A stretch of 64,000 nucleotides of DNA from Stieleria marina (GCA_007741555.1 CP036526.1:1302001-1366000); one strand, 5' to 3'. Positions 26,047-35,714 are shown, numbered from the stretch's first letter. The notes: generated by a model not told the origin, from the sequence alone. Numbers and translations are program-made.

Positions 26047-28296
26047 CTAATCGACCCATTGCAGCACGTTGCGAATCACGGACCAGCGTCTTGGTTGGAT
26101 ACTTGCCGTTTTGCCCAGAATCCAGTGGTCGTAGAATTCTTCGACGGTTCCGTCTTTTTCGCGAAGCATGATCCAGTGTTCCATGAAGTCTCGCATCTCC
26201 GCGTCGCGATTACCAATGCCGTAAAACAGCGGCAGCTTGACGTGAATTTCCGGTGGCACGACGACTTCGAAATCTGGGAACATAAGTGTAAATGCCGAAC
26301 CTGATTCGGCACTTACCATCAGGGAATCCAATTGTTGGTCGTTGTCGTTGAAGAAGCTCTTGTTTTTTTCGATCTCAATAAACTCTGCTTCGGGCATCAA
26401 ACGCCGAACACGATCGACAAATCCGCGGCTTAGGTCGACGAAACCGATTCGTAGATTGGACATTTCACGTATCGACGCAACCGTTTGGAATTCTCGGGCA
26501 CGGTAGTCCGGTACGACCAGCGCCAAGTTGACATCGAGGTAGCCGCTGGTGTGCTGCATTTCTTCGGCGCGTTCCAACGTGCCGACTAATCCCGACATGA
26601 TGATGTCAAAATGATCGTCGCGTAGCTGACTAACCAAAGTGGTGTGTTCGAATCGGACAAATTCGATGCGGACGTCTAAATCACGCGCCAACGCGTGGGC
26701 CATGTCCATGTCGTATCCAACCAGCCGATTCTCTAAATTGAAAAACGCAAACGGCAGTTTGTCTTCGTTGTATCCGATGCGAATCGCTTTGCGACGGCGG
26801 ATTCTTTCCAGGATCGTTTCACCGGGCATCAGCGGCGACGGATTTGGAGAGGGGGTTTCGATGACCGAAGCCTGGACGGGGCGCTCGATCAATTGAAGTT
26901 TGGAGAGAACGTGACTTCGGTCATCCGCGTTGCTGATGGAACTTCCCAGCCATGTTCGTACACCGCCAAAGATCAGCAATCCAACGACGATGATAAGGAG
27001 GGCATCTTTCAATAAGGCACTCGCGTTAAACAACAGCTGACGTCGAAAGGCAAAGATCGAAATCAAAGTAAACGTAGTCAGGTGGACGGCTCCCACCGCG
27101 TCGCCGATGCGTTCGCCAATGGTGCCCGAGAGCAGATAAAGCTGGAATAAGTCGTGAGGTAGATGCGCTTGATCCAGCAGATAAGGAATTGCGACGATGG
27201 GTCCGCCAAAAAAGGAAAAAACTCCCGTCGTGAACAGGCTAGGGAATTCGTTCCACTGCATCGGGTCGCCGACATACCAGGCTGCGAACGGGATGAACAA
27301 CATGCTCAGTAGCTTGCCGACGTGCGGAAACGGATACGCCGTCGCGTAAAGTACGTCGCACGTCGGGGCAAGGTCGTCGCCCTCGGGTGAAATTTCCGCT
27401 AACAGGCGTTCGGTGTTCTGAATCAACATGGGAAGAACAACGATCAATTTGCCAGTGCCAAAAGCAGTGATAGCAGGCTGTGTCATCACTCCAAACACTT
27501 GTCGGTACGTGAGCGGTGTTACGGTCGTGACCAGCAGCGGCAACACCAGTAGCCCCAAGAATAGCGCGCCGGCCGTATAGGCGACCAAGTAGGCCTGCAG
27601 GCGAATGAGTTCGTCGAAAGAAACGGTTCCCGCCGTGCTAGCGGCAATCGCGAAGACACCGATCGGGGCGAGCAGTGTGATGAAACCGCTGACTTTTAGG
27701 AGCAACGCTGAAACGATATCCAATTGGGTGATCAGTTTCTGGCGGTTCGGAATGGTCGAAAGAGCCAGGCCAGCGCAAATGCAAAAGACGATGATCGCGG
27801 GGACTTGATTTTCCGAAAGCGAGTGGAAGATGTTTTCCGGAACGAAGTACGAAAAGAGGTCCGTCTGGCCGCCGGATTCGATCAAAGCAGAACTAAAGAA
27901 TGCCCCCGTCGTTAAGGTTGGAAACGTCAGCGTCAAAATGGCGATCAGGGCCAGGGCAGCCAACCAAAGCAATCCGATCGTCAATCCACCCACCCACGAC
28001 AGACGCCGCGAATCTGCCAAAGACAGTCGCCCTAGATTGGCGATCAGCGAAACGCCGATGTACGGCAACACTGTCATGCGAAGGAGTCCGACAAAGGCAT
28101 CGCCGACGATCGATAGTGACGCGCAGTAGTCGCCTAGAAACAAGCCGCAGGCGACACCCAGCAGCAACCCGATCGTGATGGCTGCCGAGAGGCCTAGTTT
28201 GACGGGACCGATCGAAATCATCGCCGGCGCAAACGCAGTTGTCGCAGTTCGCTTGGGGCCAGGACTAACCGAGTCTTCGGAAGCATGACTGCTCAT
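26047..28296 (-). CDS. Dicarboxylate/cation symporter-like protein fused to a solute-binding domain
   Basis: This 749-residue protein has two parts. Residues 27-415 are a polytopic membrane region with the layout of the dicarboxylate/amino acid:cation symporter family (GltP/DctA type). A further membrane segment at 432-450 leads into a periplasmic type-3 solute-binding domain at about 494-735 (ERIRRRKAIRIGYN, LVGYDMDMAHALARDLDV, DIIMSGL). The family's usual length is about 400-450 residues, so the C-terminal part is an added domain. The canonical Ser-rich re-entrant loop, the NMDGT motif and the last-helix Asp/Arg/Asn set appear replaced: AITAFGTGKLIVVLPM at 275-290, ATAYPFPHVGKLL at 318-330 and SGTIGERIGDAVGA at 390-403. 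It may carry a different substrate or act as a sensor. The tethered binding domain most resembles amino-acid binding proteins. It is divergent from the sulfatase gene. Confidence 0.85.
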   Translation of the reverse strand: MSSHASEDSVSPGPKRTATTAFAPAMISIGPVKLGLSAAITIGLLLGVACGLFLGDYCASLSIVGDAFVGLLRMTVLPYIGVSLIANLGRLSLADSRRLSWVGGLTIGLLWLAALALIAILTLTFPTLTTGAFFSSALIESGGQTDLFSYFVPENIFHSLSENQVPAIIVFCICAGLALSTIPNRQKLITQLDIVSALLLKVSGFITLLAPIGVFAIAASTAGTVSFDELIRLQAYLVAYTAGALFLGLLVLPLLVTTVTPLTYRQVFGVMTQPAITAFGTGKLIVVLPMLIQNTERLLAEISPEGDDLAPTCDVLYATAYPFPHVGKLLSMLFIPFAAWYVGDPMQWNEFPSLFTTGVFSFFGGPIVAIPYLLDQAHLPHDLFQLYLLSGTIGERIGDAVGAVHLTTFTLISIFAFRRQLLFNASALLKDALLIIVVGLLIFGGVRTWLGSSISNADDRSHVLSKLQLIERPVQASVIETPSPNPSPLMPGETILERIRRRKAIRIGYNEDKLPFAFFNLENRLVGYDMDMAHALARDLDVRIEFVRFEHTTLVSQLRDDHFDIIMSGLVGTLERAEEMQHTSGYLDVNLALVVPDYRAREFQTVASIREMSNLRIGFVDLSRGFVDRVRRLMPEAEFIEIEKNKSFFNDNDQQLDSLMVSAESGSAFTLMFPDFEVVVPPEIHVKLPLFYGIGNRDAEMRDFMEHWIMLREKDGTVEEFYDHWILGKTASIQPRRWSVIRNVLQWVD

Positions 28297-28403
28297 CGCT
28301 GTTCGCTCTGATTGACCGTCGGTAACGAGCTAGTGACAATAGCCTGCTGATTCGTTGACGAAGTGGTTGACGATTTCGTGTCCTGCATTATTCGAGCTCC
28401 ACT

Positions 28404-30191
28404 ATGCCGCCGTTCTTGCATCGTTTGTTCATTGCTCTTGCGGTATCGGCGTGCTTCGTCGGTTCCCTGTCAGCAGCTACAGCGAAGCAACCTAACGTGA
28501 TTGTGATTTTGACGGATGACCAAGGCTGGGGTGATCTTAGTCTGCACGAGAATGTCGACGTTTCCACGCCAAATATTGATTCTTTGGCTCGTGACGGCGC
28601 CGAAGTCGAGCACTTTTATGTTTGTGCGGTTTGTTCGCCCACGCGTGCCGAGTTTTTGACAGGGCGATATCACTCGCGAATGGGAGTTTATAGTACTTCG
28701 GCTGGCGGCGAGCGTTTCAATGTGGATGAACAAACGATCGCAGAAGTTTTTCGCCGTGGCGGATACGCGACCGCCGCGTACGGCAAATGGCACAGCGGCA
28801 TGCAGTATCCGTACCATCCCAATGCACGCGGCTTTGATGACTACTACGGATTTTGTAGTGGACATTGGGGCAACTATTTCTCGCCGATGTTGGAGCACAA
28901 TGGCAAAATTGTCAAAGGCGAGGGGTTTCTAGTCGATGACCTGACGACGCATGCGATCGATTTTATTTCCGACCACCGTGATCGACCGTTCTTCTGCTAC
29001 TTGCCGCTCAATACACCTCACTCGCCGATGCAAGTTCCCGATCGGTTTTGGGAAAAATTCAAAAACAAATCGATCACGCCCGATCCTGAATCGGACAATC
29101 AGAAACGACAAAATCTGACACACACTCGTGCTGCCCTGGCGATGTGCGAAAACATCGATATGAACGTCGGCCGCGTTTTGAGTCACTTGGACGAAGTCCA
29201 ATTGGCCAACGACACGATCGTCGTTTACTTTTCGGACAATGGACCCAACGGAGCCCGATTCAATGGCGGAATGCGTGGTCGCAAAGGATCGACGCACGAA
29301 GGCGGTTTGAGATCACCGCTGTTGATTCGCTATCCGGCAGTGATCAAGCCGGGCACCAAGGTGTCGCGGATTGCTGCTGCCATCGACTTGTTGCCAACGC
29401 TGTCAGATTTGGCGGGCATCTCACCGGACGGTCCGAAGCCGCTGGACGGAAAATCGATCGCGCCGTTGCTGGAGGGGGATAGTACCGGGTGGAGCGAGCG
29501 TTTCCTGTTTTCGACGTGGAACGGAAAGACCACAGTTCGCAGTGATCGCTATCGACTGCAAGGGACCGGGGAGCTGTTTGATATCAAGACTGACCCACGT
29601 GAGCGCGTCGATCTTGCAAAACAACAGCCGGACATCGACATTGCCAATGACTTGCGTCAGAAACTGGCTGCCTGGACCGACGAAGTCAAACCGGTTCAAT
29701 CCAAGAACGACGGCAAGTTGCGGCCAATCACGTTGGCTGATCGGCGTGCAGAATTTCACCAGTTGCCCGCCCGTGATGCGATCGGCCACGGCGGTGTTCA
29801 ACGCAGTAATCGGTTTCCGAACTGCACCTACATGCGAAACTGGACGTCGACCGAGGACGAAATCACATGGGACGTCGACGTGCTAGGCGGCGGACGCTTT
29901 GAGGTCGAAATGTACTATGCCTGTCCGGCCGATAGTGTCGGTGCCAAGATTCAGCTAAGGATCGGTGGCGAATCGATTAATGCCACCATCGCTACCGCGA
30001 ACGATACCCCCCAAATCGGCGCCGACGACGACCGCTTCAAACGTGTCGAAGGGTACGTAAAGGATTGGAAAGCGATGACGTTGGGGCAGATCACGTTGCG
30101 GCCAGGACGCAAAACACTACGATTAAGAGCGACCGAAGTGCCTGGCAGCCAAGTTGTTGAAATGCGACTACTGATGTTCCGCAAACTGTAA
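28404..30191 (+). CDS. Secreted sulfatase (CSPTR) with C-terminal beta domain
   Basis: This 595-residue arylsulfatase-family enzyme has a signal peptide at 1-24 (ending SLSA). The N-terminal metal-site DD lies at 38-39 and the formylglycine motif C77-S-P-T-R81, in the sequence VCSPTRAEFLTGRY, is intact. Later family features are the GKWHSG segment, the TPHSPM segment and VVYFSDNGPN. Family members hydrolyse sulfate esters using a maturase-generated formylglycine and calcium. After about residue 455 there is a ~140-residue extension rich in beta strands (GRFEVEMYYACPAD, GKIQLRIGG-like), which resembles a carbohydrate-binding or CBM6-like module. The substrate is probably a sulfated polysaccharide but is not readable from sequence. 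The ATG at 28404 lies 107 nt from the divergent transporter start. Confidence 0.93.
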   Translation: MPPFLHRLFIALAVSACFVGSLSAATAKQPNVIVILTDDQGWGDLSLHENVDVSTPNIDSLARDGAEVEHFYVCAVCSPTRAEFLTGRYHSRMGVYSTSAGGERFNVDEQTIAEVFRRGGYATAAYGKWHSGMQYPYHPNARGFDDYYGFCSGHWGNYFSPMLEHNGKIVKGEGFLVDDLTTHAIDFISDHRDRPFFCYLPLNTPHSPMQVPDRFWEKFKNKSITPDPESDNQKRQNLTHTRAALAMCENIDMNVGRVLSHLDEVQLANDTIVVYFSDNGPNGARFNGGMRGRKGSTHEGGLRSPLLIRYPAVIKPGTKVSRIAAAIDLLPTLSDLAGISPDGPKPLDGKSIAPLLEGDSTGWSERFLFSTWNGKTTVRSDRYRLQGTGELFDIKTDPRERVDLAKQQPDIDIANDLRQKLAAWTDEVKPVQSKNDGKLRPITLADRRAEFHQLPARDAIGHGGVQRSNRFPNCTYMRNWTSTEDEITWDVDVLGGGRFEVEMYYACPADSVGAKIQLRIGGESINATIATANDTPQIGADDDRFKRVEGYVKDWKAMTLGQITLRPGRKTLRLRATEVPGSQVVEMRLLMFRKL

Positions 30192-30593
30192 TCCGATGCG
30201 AAGTGATAGGTTTTGGTAAAAAGTGTTTTGCCGCCGCGCAGTCGCAATCTTCGCATGCTCGAAACGCTACGCTTAATATCCAAATGGGCTCAGCACAGTA
30301 GAGAAACGCAGTGGACTTACACCGTGCCATTTCGCGGTTTGATCGCGGCGGGAGAAATAGCATCACTGCGAAACTTTGACGACTTTGCGGTTTGCGAGTG
30401 CTGATGGCGTCGGCAAAGCGGGGTCGAACCGAATCAATCGCTTGCCGCACTGAGATTGTGTTTAACGTCCCGCGTTAATTTGACGACTAACACAAGGTGG
30501 CGCCGTTGCTTTTGGCTGCCATGATGACCAGCGTCGCTGGTGGCATCGTTGCCTGTGCTGTGCCAGCGTCTGTTTTGTTTCTCACTGCCGAAA
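30192..30593. other. Intergenic stretch between sulfatase and kinase
   Basis: There are about 400 nt with no convincing coding sequence. The open frames here lack a recognisable domain or credible start. The only structure I noticed is a small palindrome, TTAACG-N5-CGTTAA at 30462-30478, which could be an operator or a weak terminator. The kinase frame can be extended upstream to a GTG at 30540, but those residues do not look like kinase sequence. Confidence 0.5.
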
Positions 30594-31484
30594 ATGCTTG
30601 TGCCACCGTCTTTGAAAGTTCATCGCGATGCTCCTGTCCGTTCACTCCGTGTGGGAGCACGTTTAGACAAATACAAACTGATCGGTCGGTTGGGCGAAGG
30701 TGGATTTGCGACGGTCTACTCAGCGATGGACACGATCGAGAATCGCAAAGTTGCGTTAAAGATTCCCGATGCACGTTACAGCAGCAACGTCCAAAGTGTG
30801 GATGAGCTCCAGCGTGAAGTGCGGATCATGGCTCAGTTGAATCACCCGGGGATTTTGCAGTTGAAAGACGCCCGGACCATCGATGGTCATTTTGTCATGG
30901 TCTTTCCGCTGGGCAACGAGACGTTGGGGGACCGCCTGACACGGCGAACTGCCAGGGCGACCACGATCGATTACGCGATTCAGATGGTCGACTCGCTGGC
31001 TTATGCTCATGAAAAACGCGTGCTCCATCGCGACATCAAACCTGACAACTTCATTCTGTTTGACGAAGGAAAAATTCGGCTGACTGACTTTGGGTTGGCA
31101 AGAATCCAGCAAGGGTCACACGATCTATCTGCTTCAGGCACGCTTGGCTACATCGCACCCGAGCAAGCGATGGGAAAACCGGGTTATCGCAGCGACGTTT
31201 TTTCGATTGGACTGGTGATCTACCGAATGCTGTCAGGCGAATTGCCCGAGTATCCGTTTGCGGCTCCTTTGCCGGGATACGCGCGGCTTCGCAAAGGTCT
31301 GTCCAAGGATCTTGTGGCATTGATTCGCAAGGCGATCGACCCGGTGCCACAGCGGCGTTTTCGTGATGCGGTGGCGATGAACAACGCCTTGAAGAAGATT
31401 CGTTATCCACTGAGCGACCGATCGATCGTTCAAGTCGCGGCGACTCAGCGGACGACACGTCGCTCCACACGCCGCGTTGCTTAA
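30594..31484 (+). CDS. Soluble Ser/Thr protein kinase (Hanks type)
   Basis: This is a complete eukaryotic-like kinase domain in 296 residues: glycine loop GEGGFATV (34-41), VALK lysine K56, catalytic loop HRDIKPDN (145-152), DFG (165-167), and GTLGYIAPE ending at 190. It transfers phosphate from ATP to Ser/Thr of partner proteins. There is no transmembrane or sensor domain, so it is probably cytoplasmic, and the basic C-terminal tail (RTTRRSTRR) is short. I prefer the ATG at 30594, about 28 residues before the kinase fold. A GTG at 30540 would add 18 residues of no recognisable type. No clear Shine-Dalgarno site is present. It converges on the protoporphyrinogen oxidase gene. The substrate is unknown. 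Confidence 0.9.
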   Translation: MLVPPSLKVHRDAPVRSLRVGARLDKYKLIGRLGEGGFATVYSAMDTIENRKVALKIPDARYSSNVQSVDELQREVRIMAQLNHPGILQLKDARTIDGHFVMVFPLGNETLGDRLTRRTARATTIDYAIQMVDSLAYAHEKRVLHRDIKPDNFILFDEGKIRLTDFGLARIQQGSHDLSASGTLGYIAPEQAMGKPGYRSDVFSIGLVIYRMLSGELPEYPFAAPLPGYARLRKGLSKDLVALIRKAIDPVPQRRFRDAVAMNNALKKIRYPLSDRSIVQVAATQRTTRRSTRRVA

Positions 31485-31517
31485 AAGTGACCCCGCCGTC
31501 AATGCACACTTGCGAAG

Positions 31518-32966
31518 CTAAGTCTTTACGATGCCGTCGGCGATGCTCTTGGCTGCTTTGATGACGGGTGCGATCCCGACTCCGTGCATCGCATTGCTGA
31601 TCAACGAAAGACCGGGCACATCGGCGATCGATTGGTCAATCTGACGCACTCGGTCGAGATGCCCGACATGATACTGCGGCATGGCTTGGTTCCATCGCAC
31701 AACCCGCGACACGACCGGATCACCTTGCAGCCCGATCAGATCGTTGAGCTCTTCTCTTGCGATTTGAATCAGCGATTCGTCGTCGTTCTCCAGTAGCTCG
31801 CTTTGCAAGGCACCGCCGATAAACACGCGTACCAAGACGTGATCTTCCGGAGCACGGCCCGCGAATTTGGTACTCGCAAAGCTACCGGCCAGAATTCGTC
31901 TGTTCTCGATCGGTGGCACGACAAAGCCAAACGTCGTGACGGGGCGGAGAATGTCTGCGCGGCGCACACCAAGGACAACAATTGCAGTCGATGCAGATTC
32001 GATCGCTGAGAGTTGTTCGGCGGCGATCGGAGCGTGAGGCTGAAGAATGGTCGATGCGATCCGCGCGGGCGTGCCAACGACGATGTGATCAAAGGGAGCA
32101 GTGGCGGCGTCGGACTGGATTTCCCAAGTCGGTTGTTGCTGTGAACCGTTTCGCTGGTTTTCCGATGGAAGCGTCGTCTGGCGAATTGATCGAACAGGGC
32201 TATTCAAATGAATCGCCCCTGCAGGCAGCGACTGTGCGATTGAATTGATCAGGCCGACCATGCCACTGCGAAAAGCGCGAAACTGGTTGTAGCGTGCTCC
32301 CGCGCTGTTTCGTTCTGAGGAGTCCTCTCCTTTGCGGCGACGTTTCAATGTGGCTTTCGCCAGCGATCCATGCTGACGTACCATTTCGGCGATCGGATTC
32401 ATGGTCGCCAGTAGGCTCAGCTTCTCCACGTCGGCGGTATAGATTCCGGAAACCAGAGGCCCCACGATTCGCTGAAGCACTTCGTTGCCCATTCTGTCAC
32501 GGACAAAATCAGCGACGCTCTGGTCCGTTTCGCTGACGTTGTTGGGTTTAAATATTTCCGCGGCCAGACGCAATTTTCCGGACACTGAAAGCAACGGTGT
32601 CGTCAGCATTGGCAAGATTTTTGTCGCCCGCATCAGAACGAATCCGTCGGGAATTGGCACCAGTTTGCCATGGTGCACGATATTCGCACCGCGGCCTTCC
32701 ATTTGCGGTTGGATCAACTGATCGGTTACACCCAGTTGTTCGCACAGTTGCAACGCGTGCGGGGGATTCGATGCGAACATGTCGGCACCGTGATCGATCA
32801 AAAAACCATCGGCGGTCTCGGTTGTGATGACACCACCAAGTCGATCAGCCGATTCCAGCACGGTCAGATCGATTGATGGATCCAGTAAGTGCAGGTGGGC
32901 GGCGGTAGCGAGTCCGGAGAGTCCGCCGCCGATGATCGCGACACGACGTGGAGAAGAGTCTTGCAA
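31518..32966 (-). CDS. hemG: Protoporphyrinogen oxidase (oxygen-dependent type)
   Basis: This 482-residue FAD enzyme has the dinucleotide motif VAIIGGGLSGLATAAH at 9-24, then ESADRLGGVITTETADGFLIDHGADMF, a pattern typical of HemG/HemY-type protoporphyrinogen oxidases. It ends with the family's C-terminal FAD-contact pattern (PGLSLISNAMHGVGIAPVIKAAKSIA). Members convert protoporphyrinogen IX to protoporphyrin IX with oxygen in heme synthesis. The start must be the TTG at 32966, because a TGA stop lies only a few codons upstream and no ATG precedes the FAD motif. A GAAAGAAG purine stretch sits just upstream. No other heme genes are adjacent. It is called hemY in Bacillus nomenclature. Confidence 0.9.
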   Translation of the reverse strand: MQDSSPRRVAIIGGGLSGLATAAHLHLLDPSIDLTVLESADRLGGVITTETADGFLIDHGADMFASNPPHALQLCEQLGVTDQLIQPQMEGRGANIVHHGKLVPIPDGFVLMRATKILPMLTTPLLSVSGKLRLAAEIFKPNNVSETDQSVADFVRDRMGNEVLQRIVGPLVSGIYTADVEKLSLLATMNPIAEMVRQHGSLAKATLKRRRKGEDSSERNSAGARYNQFRAFRSGMVGLINSIAQSLPAGAIHLNSPVRSIRQTTLPSENQRNGSQQQPTWEIQSDAATAPFDHIVVGTPARIASTILQPHAPIAAEQLSAIESASTAIVVLGVRRADILRPVTTFGFVVPPIENRRILAGSFASTKFAGRAPEDHVLVRVFIGGALQSELLENDDESLIQIAREELNDLIGLQGDPVVSRVVRWNQAMPQYHVGHLDRVRQIDQSIADVPGLSLISNAMHGVGIAPVIKAAKSIADGIVKT

Positions 32967-33165
32967 GCTTCTTTCGTTTCAAATCGAAGGTGGGTTGGTC
33001 GCCGAGGTGATTGTGGATCCTAAGTTGTCATGACGTTTAGAAAACCACGTCGTCGGACGAAAGCGATGGAATCAGCGGCAGTAATAAAGACAGCGGCTAT
33101 AGGGGCGTGAAAGTAATGGTCACGCGAAAGAAGCCGTCAGAGGCACGTGTCGGCGACTAACTGCG

Positions 33166-34452
33166 TTATTGATTCATGCCCATGTCTTGATTCATTTGCA
33201 TCTCCATCTCCATTTCCATTTCCATTTCTTCTCCCATATCATCCATTCCCATGCCCATCTCCATATCCATGTTCATCATGTCGTTGCCGCGGCGGTTGCC
33301 TTGGGCTCCCAACATGGTCGGCAGCTGGGCTATCAGCGGCGATAGTTGCATGAAGACAGGTTCCATCGCGGCATGAAAATCTTTTTCGTTTTGTGCTTGC
33401 ATGATCGGGTCTAAATTGGCACCGATCATTCCGGCGACGATCGTTGCGGCTGCTTCAGGGACGAGGCCTCCATTTGGCATTTCGGCCAGCTTCTTATTTT
33501 CCTCTGCCATGTTTGTTTCCCAATCCGTAGCAGTCGAGGTTGGCACCCAGAAACCATCGACTTGGGTAAACGATTGGTTGCTGCCCGCGCCGTCGTAGGT
33601 GATTTTCACAACCGCGACGCCATCTTTTTCGGATACCGCTTCAAAGCTGGGGGTGGGGAAATTGAAGCCGGGGAGATTCATCAACGCCGCTAGATACGGA
33701 GCGATCTCGTCGCTGCGTTGGCCCAGCCATTGGTCAAACGGCATGGATTGCATGGTCGCGAGATCAAACGCTTTGGGATCGAAGCCGGTTCGCATCAGGC
33801 CACCGACGTTGAGCAAGACGCCCTTGACCGTGTCAAACGCGCTGGGCTGCAAAGCGGCTAGTCGCGGATGCGAAAGCAGCCATCTTTGACGGGTCACAAT
33901 CATGTCGCCCGTTTTCTGCAATCCGCTGGCCAAGGTTTGATTCAAAGCGGGGTCCGATTTGCTCAGGGCAGCTTTGACATAGTTGTTCACATCGGCGCGA
34001 TAGGACATCGGCAGCGCATCCAGCGATGCCCGCAACAAATGCCCTGCTCGGGTTTGATCCGCTTCCCATTGTAACTGGGCAATGCAAGTGCCTCCTGATG
34101 CCGGTGGCACATAGGTCGCTGCGGGCGACGGAGTCGGCAATGGCGTCGGGGCGGGAGCGGCTGCTTCGGCGGCTTGGCCTTTGAGTTCGCCGATCAAGGT
34201 GTTGCGAGTTTGAACTTTGTCGCGAGAAAGTTTTTGAGCTTGGATGCGACTCTGAGCATTCAAGTTGTTTAGCGCGACGGTCACTTTGCGGCCATCTTGC
34301 AACTGCAGCACGACGCTGTCGTTCCAAAGTCCCATCATGCGTGCTTCGATGGTGCGTGTTCCATTCAGGTCAGTCCACGACTCGGCTGATGCGGTAGTGG
34401 TCATCAAAGCCGCCAGCGCCAGCAACGAAGCGGACTTTCTCAGGCATGCCAT
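33166..34452 (-). CDS. Secreted SHD1-domain protein with Met/acidic tail
   Basis: This protein is 428 residues from the chosen ATG, beginning with a clear Sec signal peptide (MACLRKSASLLALAALMTTT, cleavage after ASA). Residues 23-75 (WTDLNGTRTIEARMMGLWNDS, then VVLQLQDGRKVTVALNNLN) match the SHD1/SLA1 homology type common in planctomycete secreted proteins. A Pro/Ala linker follows, then a ~270-residue globular region I do not recognise. The last ~37 residues are almost only Met, Glu, Asp, Gln, Asn and Gly, with Met at alternate positions. Upstream in-frame ATGs at 34524 and 34659 would add residues that spoil the signal peptide. Its function is unknown. A metal-binding tail is one possibility. 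Confidence 0.75.
   Translation of the reverse strand: MACLRKSASLLALAALMTTTASAESWTDLNGTRTIEARMMGLWNDSVVLQLQDGRKVTVALNNLNAQSRIQAQKLSRDKVQTRNTLIGELKGQAAEAAAPAPTPLPTPSPAATYVPPASGGTCIAQLQWEADQTRAGHLLRASLDALPMSYRADVNNYVKAALSKSDPALNQTLASGLQKTGDMIVTRQRWLLSHPRLAALQPSAFDTVKGVLLNVGGLMRTGFDPKAFDLATMQSMPFDQWLGQRSDEIAPYLAALMNLPGFNFPTPSFEAVSEKDGVAVVKITYDGAGSNQSFTQVDGFWVPTSTATDWETNMAEENKKLAEMPNGGLVPEAAATIVAGMIGANLDPIMQAQNEKDFHAAMEPVFMQLSPLIAQLPTMLGAQGNRRGNDMMNMDMEMGMGMDDMGEEMEMEMEMEMQMNQDMGMNQ
33177..33280 (-). repeat. CCATNT hexamer tract encoding the Met/acidic tail
   Basis: On the plus strand, CCATCT, CCATTT, CCATAT and TCATTT hexamers recur in loose tandem, with minor interruptions. On the minus strand they encode Met-Glu and Met-Asp dipeptides. 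Such a short-unit tract can change length in whole hexamers, adding or losing two residues without breaking the frame. Confidence 0.75.
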
Positions 34453-34736
34453 GGAATCGAACGCGAGAATCGCGGGCACGAAGGTGACGAACGATCGGGA
34501 ACGTGAAAAACAGGAGTGAGACATATTAGTTTTGGCGATAAAAATCGTGGGGGTGTGAATCGACGCGGAACCCACGAGCGATTGGGATTCATTATATTGG
34601 GGCATCGGCAAAAATGCGGCCCCGAAACTCTCTGATCTTGAAACCTTTCTCACCGGCAATGGGTTTTGGGTCGTCGGAAGGCCCGCGATGCCAGGTCCGG
34701 CCGAAACGACTGATGGATTAGAGCGGAGAAACGACT

Positions 34737-35708
34737 TTGAGCGAACAGATCGATTCGGTGCCGGTATCGGCCGAAGAGGCAGTCCGGCTGAGCGAACAGC
34801 ATTACAACGCGACCATTGTGGAGCGGATTGATCACAACGATGATTTATCCCGATTTCGCATTCGTCCCGACAAAGGTGTTCCGCCTTTCAAGCCGGGCCA
34901 ATACGTCACACTTGGCCTTGGAAATTGGGAGCCACGTTTGGAAGGCACTCAGGTCGAGGTATTGCCGGAAAAAAAGTGGCGACGGATCGCTCAGCGTGCG
35001 TATTCGATTTCATGCCCCATGATCGGAACCGACGGCAAAGTCGCTCCGATCGATTCGGTTGACTACATGGAGTTTTATGTGACGCTGGTTCGCCGCTCCG
35101 ATTCGCCTGACAAAGATCCGCCCTCCCTGACACCGCGTTTGTTCAAAATCGGTGCCGGTGATCGATTGATGATCGGGAAAAAAATTACCGGGCACTACAC
35201 CTTGGGTGACAGCATTGGCCCTGATGACACCGTACTGATGCTGGGCACCGGCACCGGAGAAGCTCCTCACAACGCCATGGTCGCTACGCTGCTGGCTGGT
35301 GGTCATCGAGGCCGAATCGCCAATGTGACAACGGTGCGGCACAAAGCTGATCTGGCCTATCACAAAGAGCACGCGATTTTGATGGAGCAATATCCACAGT
35401 ATCGCTATGTGCCCTACTCGACTCGCGATCCCGAAAACACCGACGCCGCTCATCCCAATTATGTCGGCAAACGTTACTTGCAGGAACTGTTTACTTCGGG
35501 AGATCTGGCGACGGCAGTGGAGGATCCGCTCAGTCCAACCAACTCGCACGTATTTCTTTGTGGCAATCCGTCCATGATTGGTTTCGTTCCCCCGGGCGGT
35601 GATCCGCCTGCGAACCCCGGCATGTTGCCACTGCTGCGCGAGGCTGGGTTTAGCGACGATTCGGATTGCAGCGGGCCAGGATGCATTCGATTTGAAAAGT
35701 ATTGGTAG
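34737..35708 (+). CDS. fpr: Ferredoxin--NADP reductase
   Basis: This 323-residue flavoenzyme has the FAD-binding barrel in its first half, with KPGQYVTLGLGN at 52-63 and the flavin-contact RAYS at 87-90. The NADP(H) domain has GTGTGEAP at 170-177 and ends with an aromatic residue (FEKYW), as expected in this family. It moves electrons between ferredoxin or flavodoxin and NADPH. The start is a TTG at 34737 with GGAG about 9 nt upstream, one of the clearer ribosome sites in the window. A CxxxxGC motif (SDCSGPGC) near the C-terminus is an unusual detail. It is divergent from the SHD1 gene and 133 nt upstream of glgC. Confidence 0.9.
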   Translation: MSEQIDSVPVSAEEAVRLSEQHYNATIVERIDHNDDLSRFRIRPDKGVPPFKPGQYVTLGLGNWEPRLEGTQVEVLPEKKWRRIAQRAYSISCPMIGTDGKVAPIDSVDYMEFYVTLVRRSDSPDKDPPSLTPRLFKIGAGDRLMIGKKITGHYTLGDSIGPDDTVLMLGTGTGEAPHNAMVATLLAGGHRGRIANVTTVRHKADLAYHKEHAILMEQYPQYRYVPYSTRDPENTDAAHPNYVGKRYLQELFTSGDLATAVEDPLSPTNSHVFLCGNPSMIGFVPPGGDPPANPGMLPLLREAGFSDDSDCSGPGCIRFEKYW

Positions 35709-35714
35709 TAGTGT

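Noticed and set aside
30213-30404. Small open frame between sulfatase and kinase
   Set aside because: It has no recognisable motif, no ribosome site and biased composition. It is best treated as non-coding.
33177-33280. CRISPR or minisatellite reading of the hexamer tract
   Set aside because: The units are 6 bp with no spacers, and the tract is coding and in frame.
34453-34659. Longer N-terminus of the SHD1 protein from 34659 or 34524
   Set aside because: The added residues are polar and would bury a complete Sec signal that begins at 34452.
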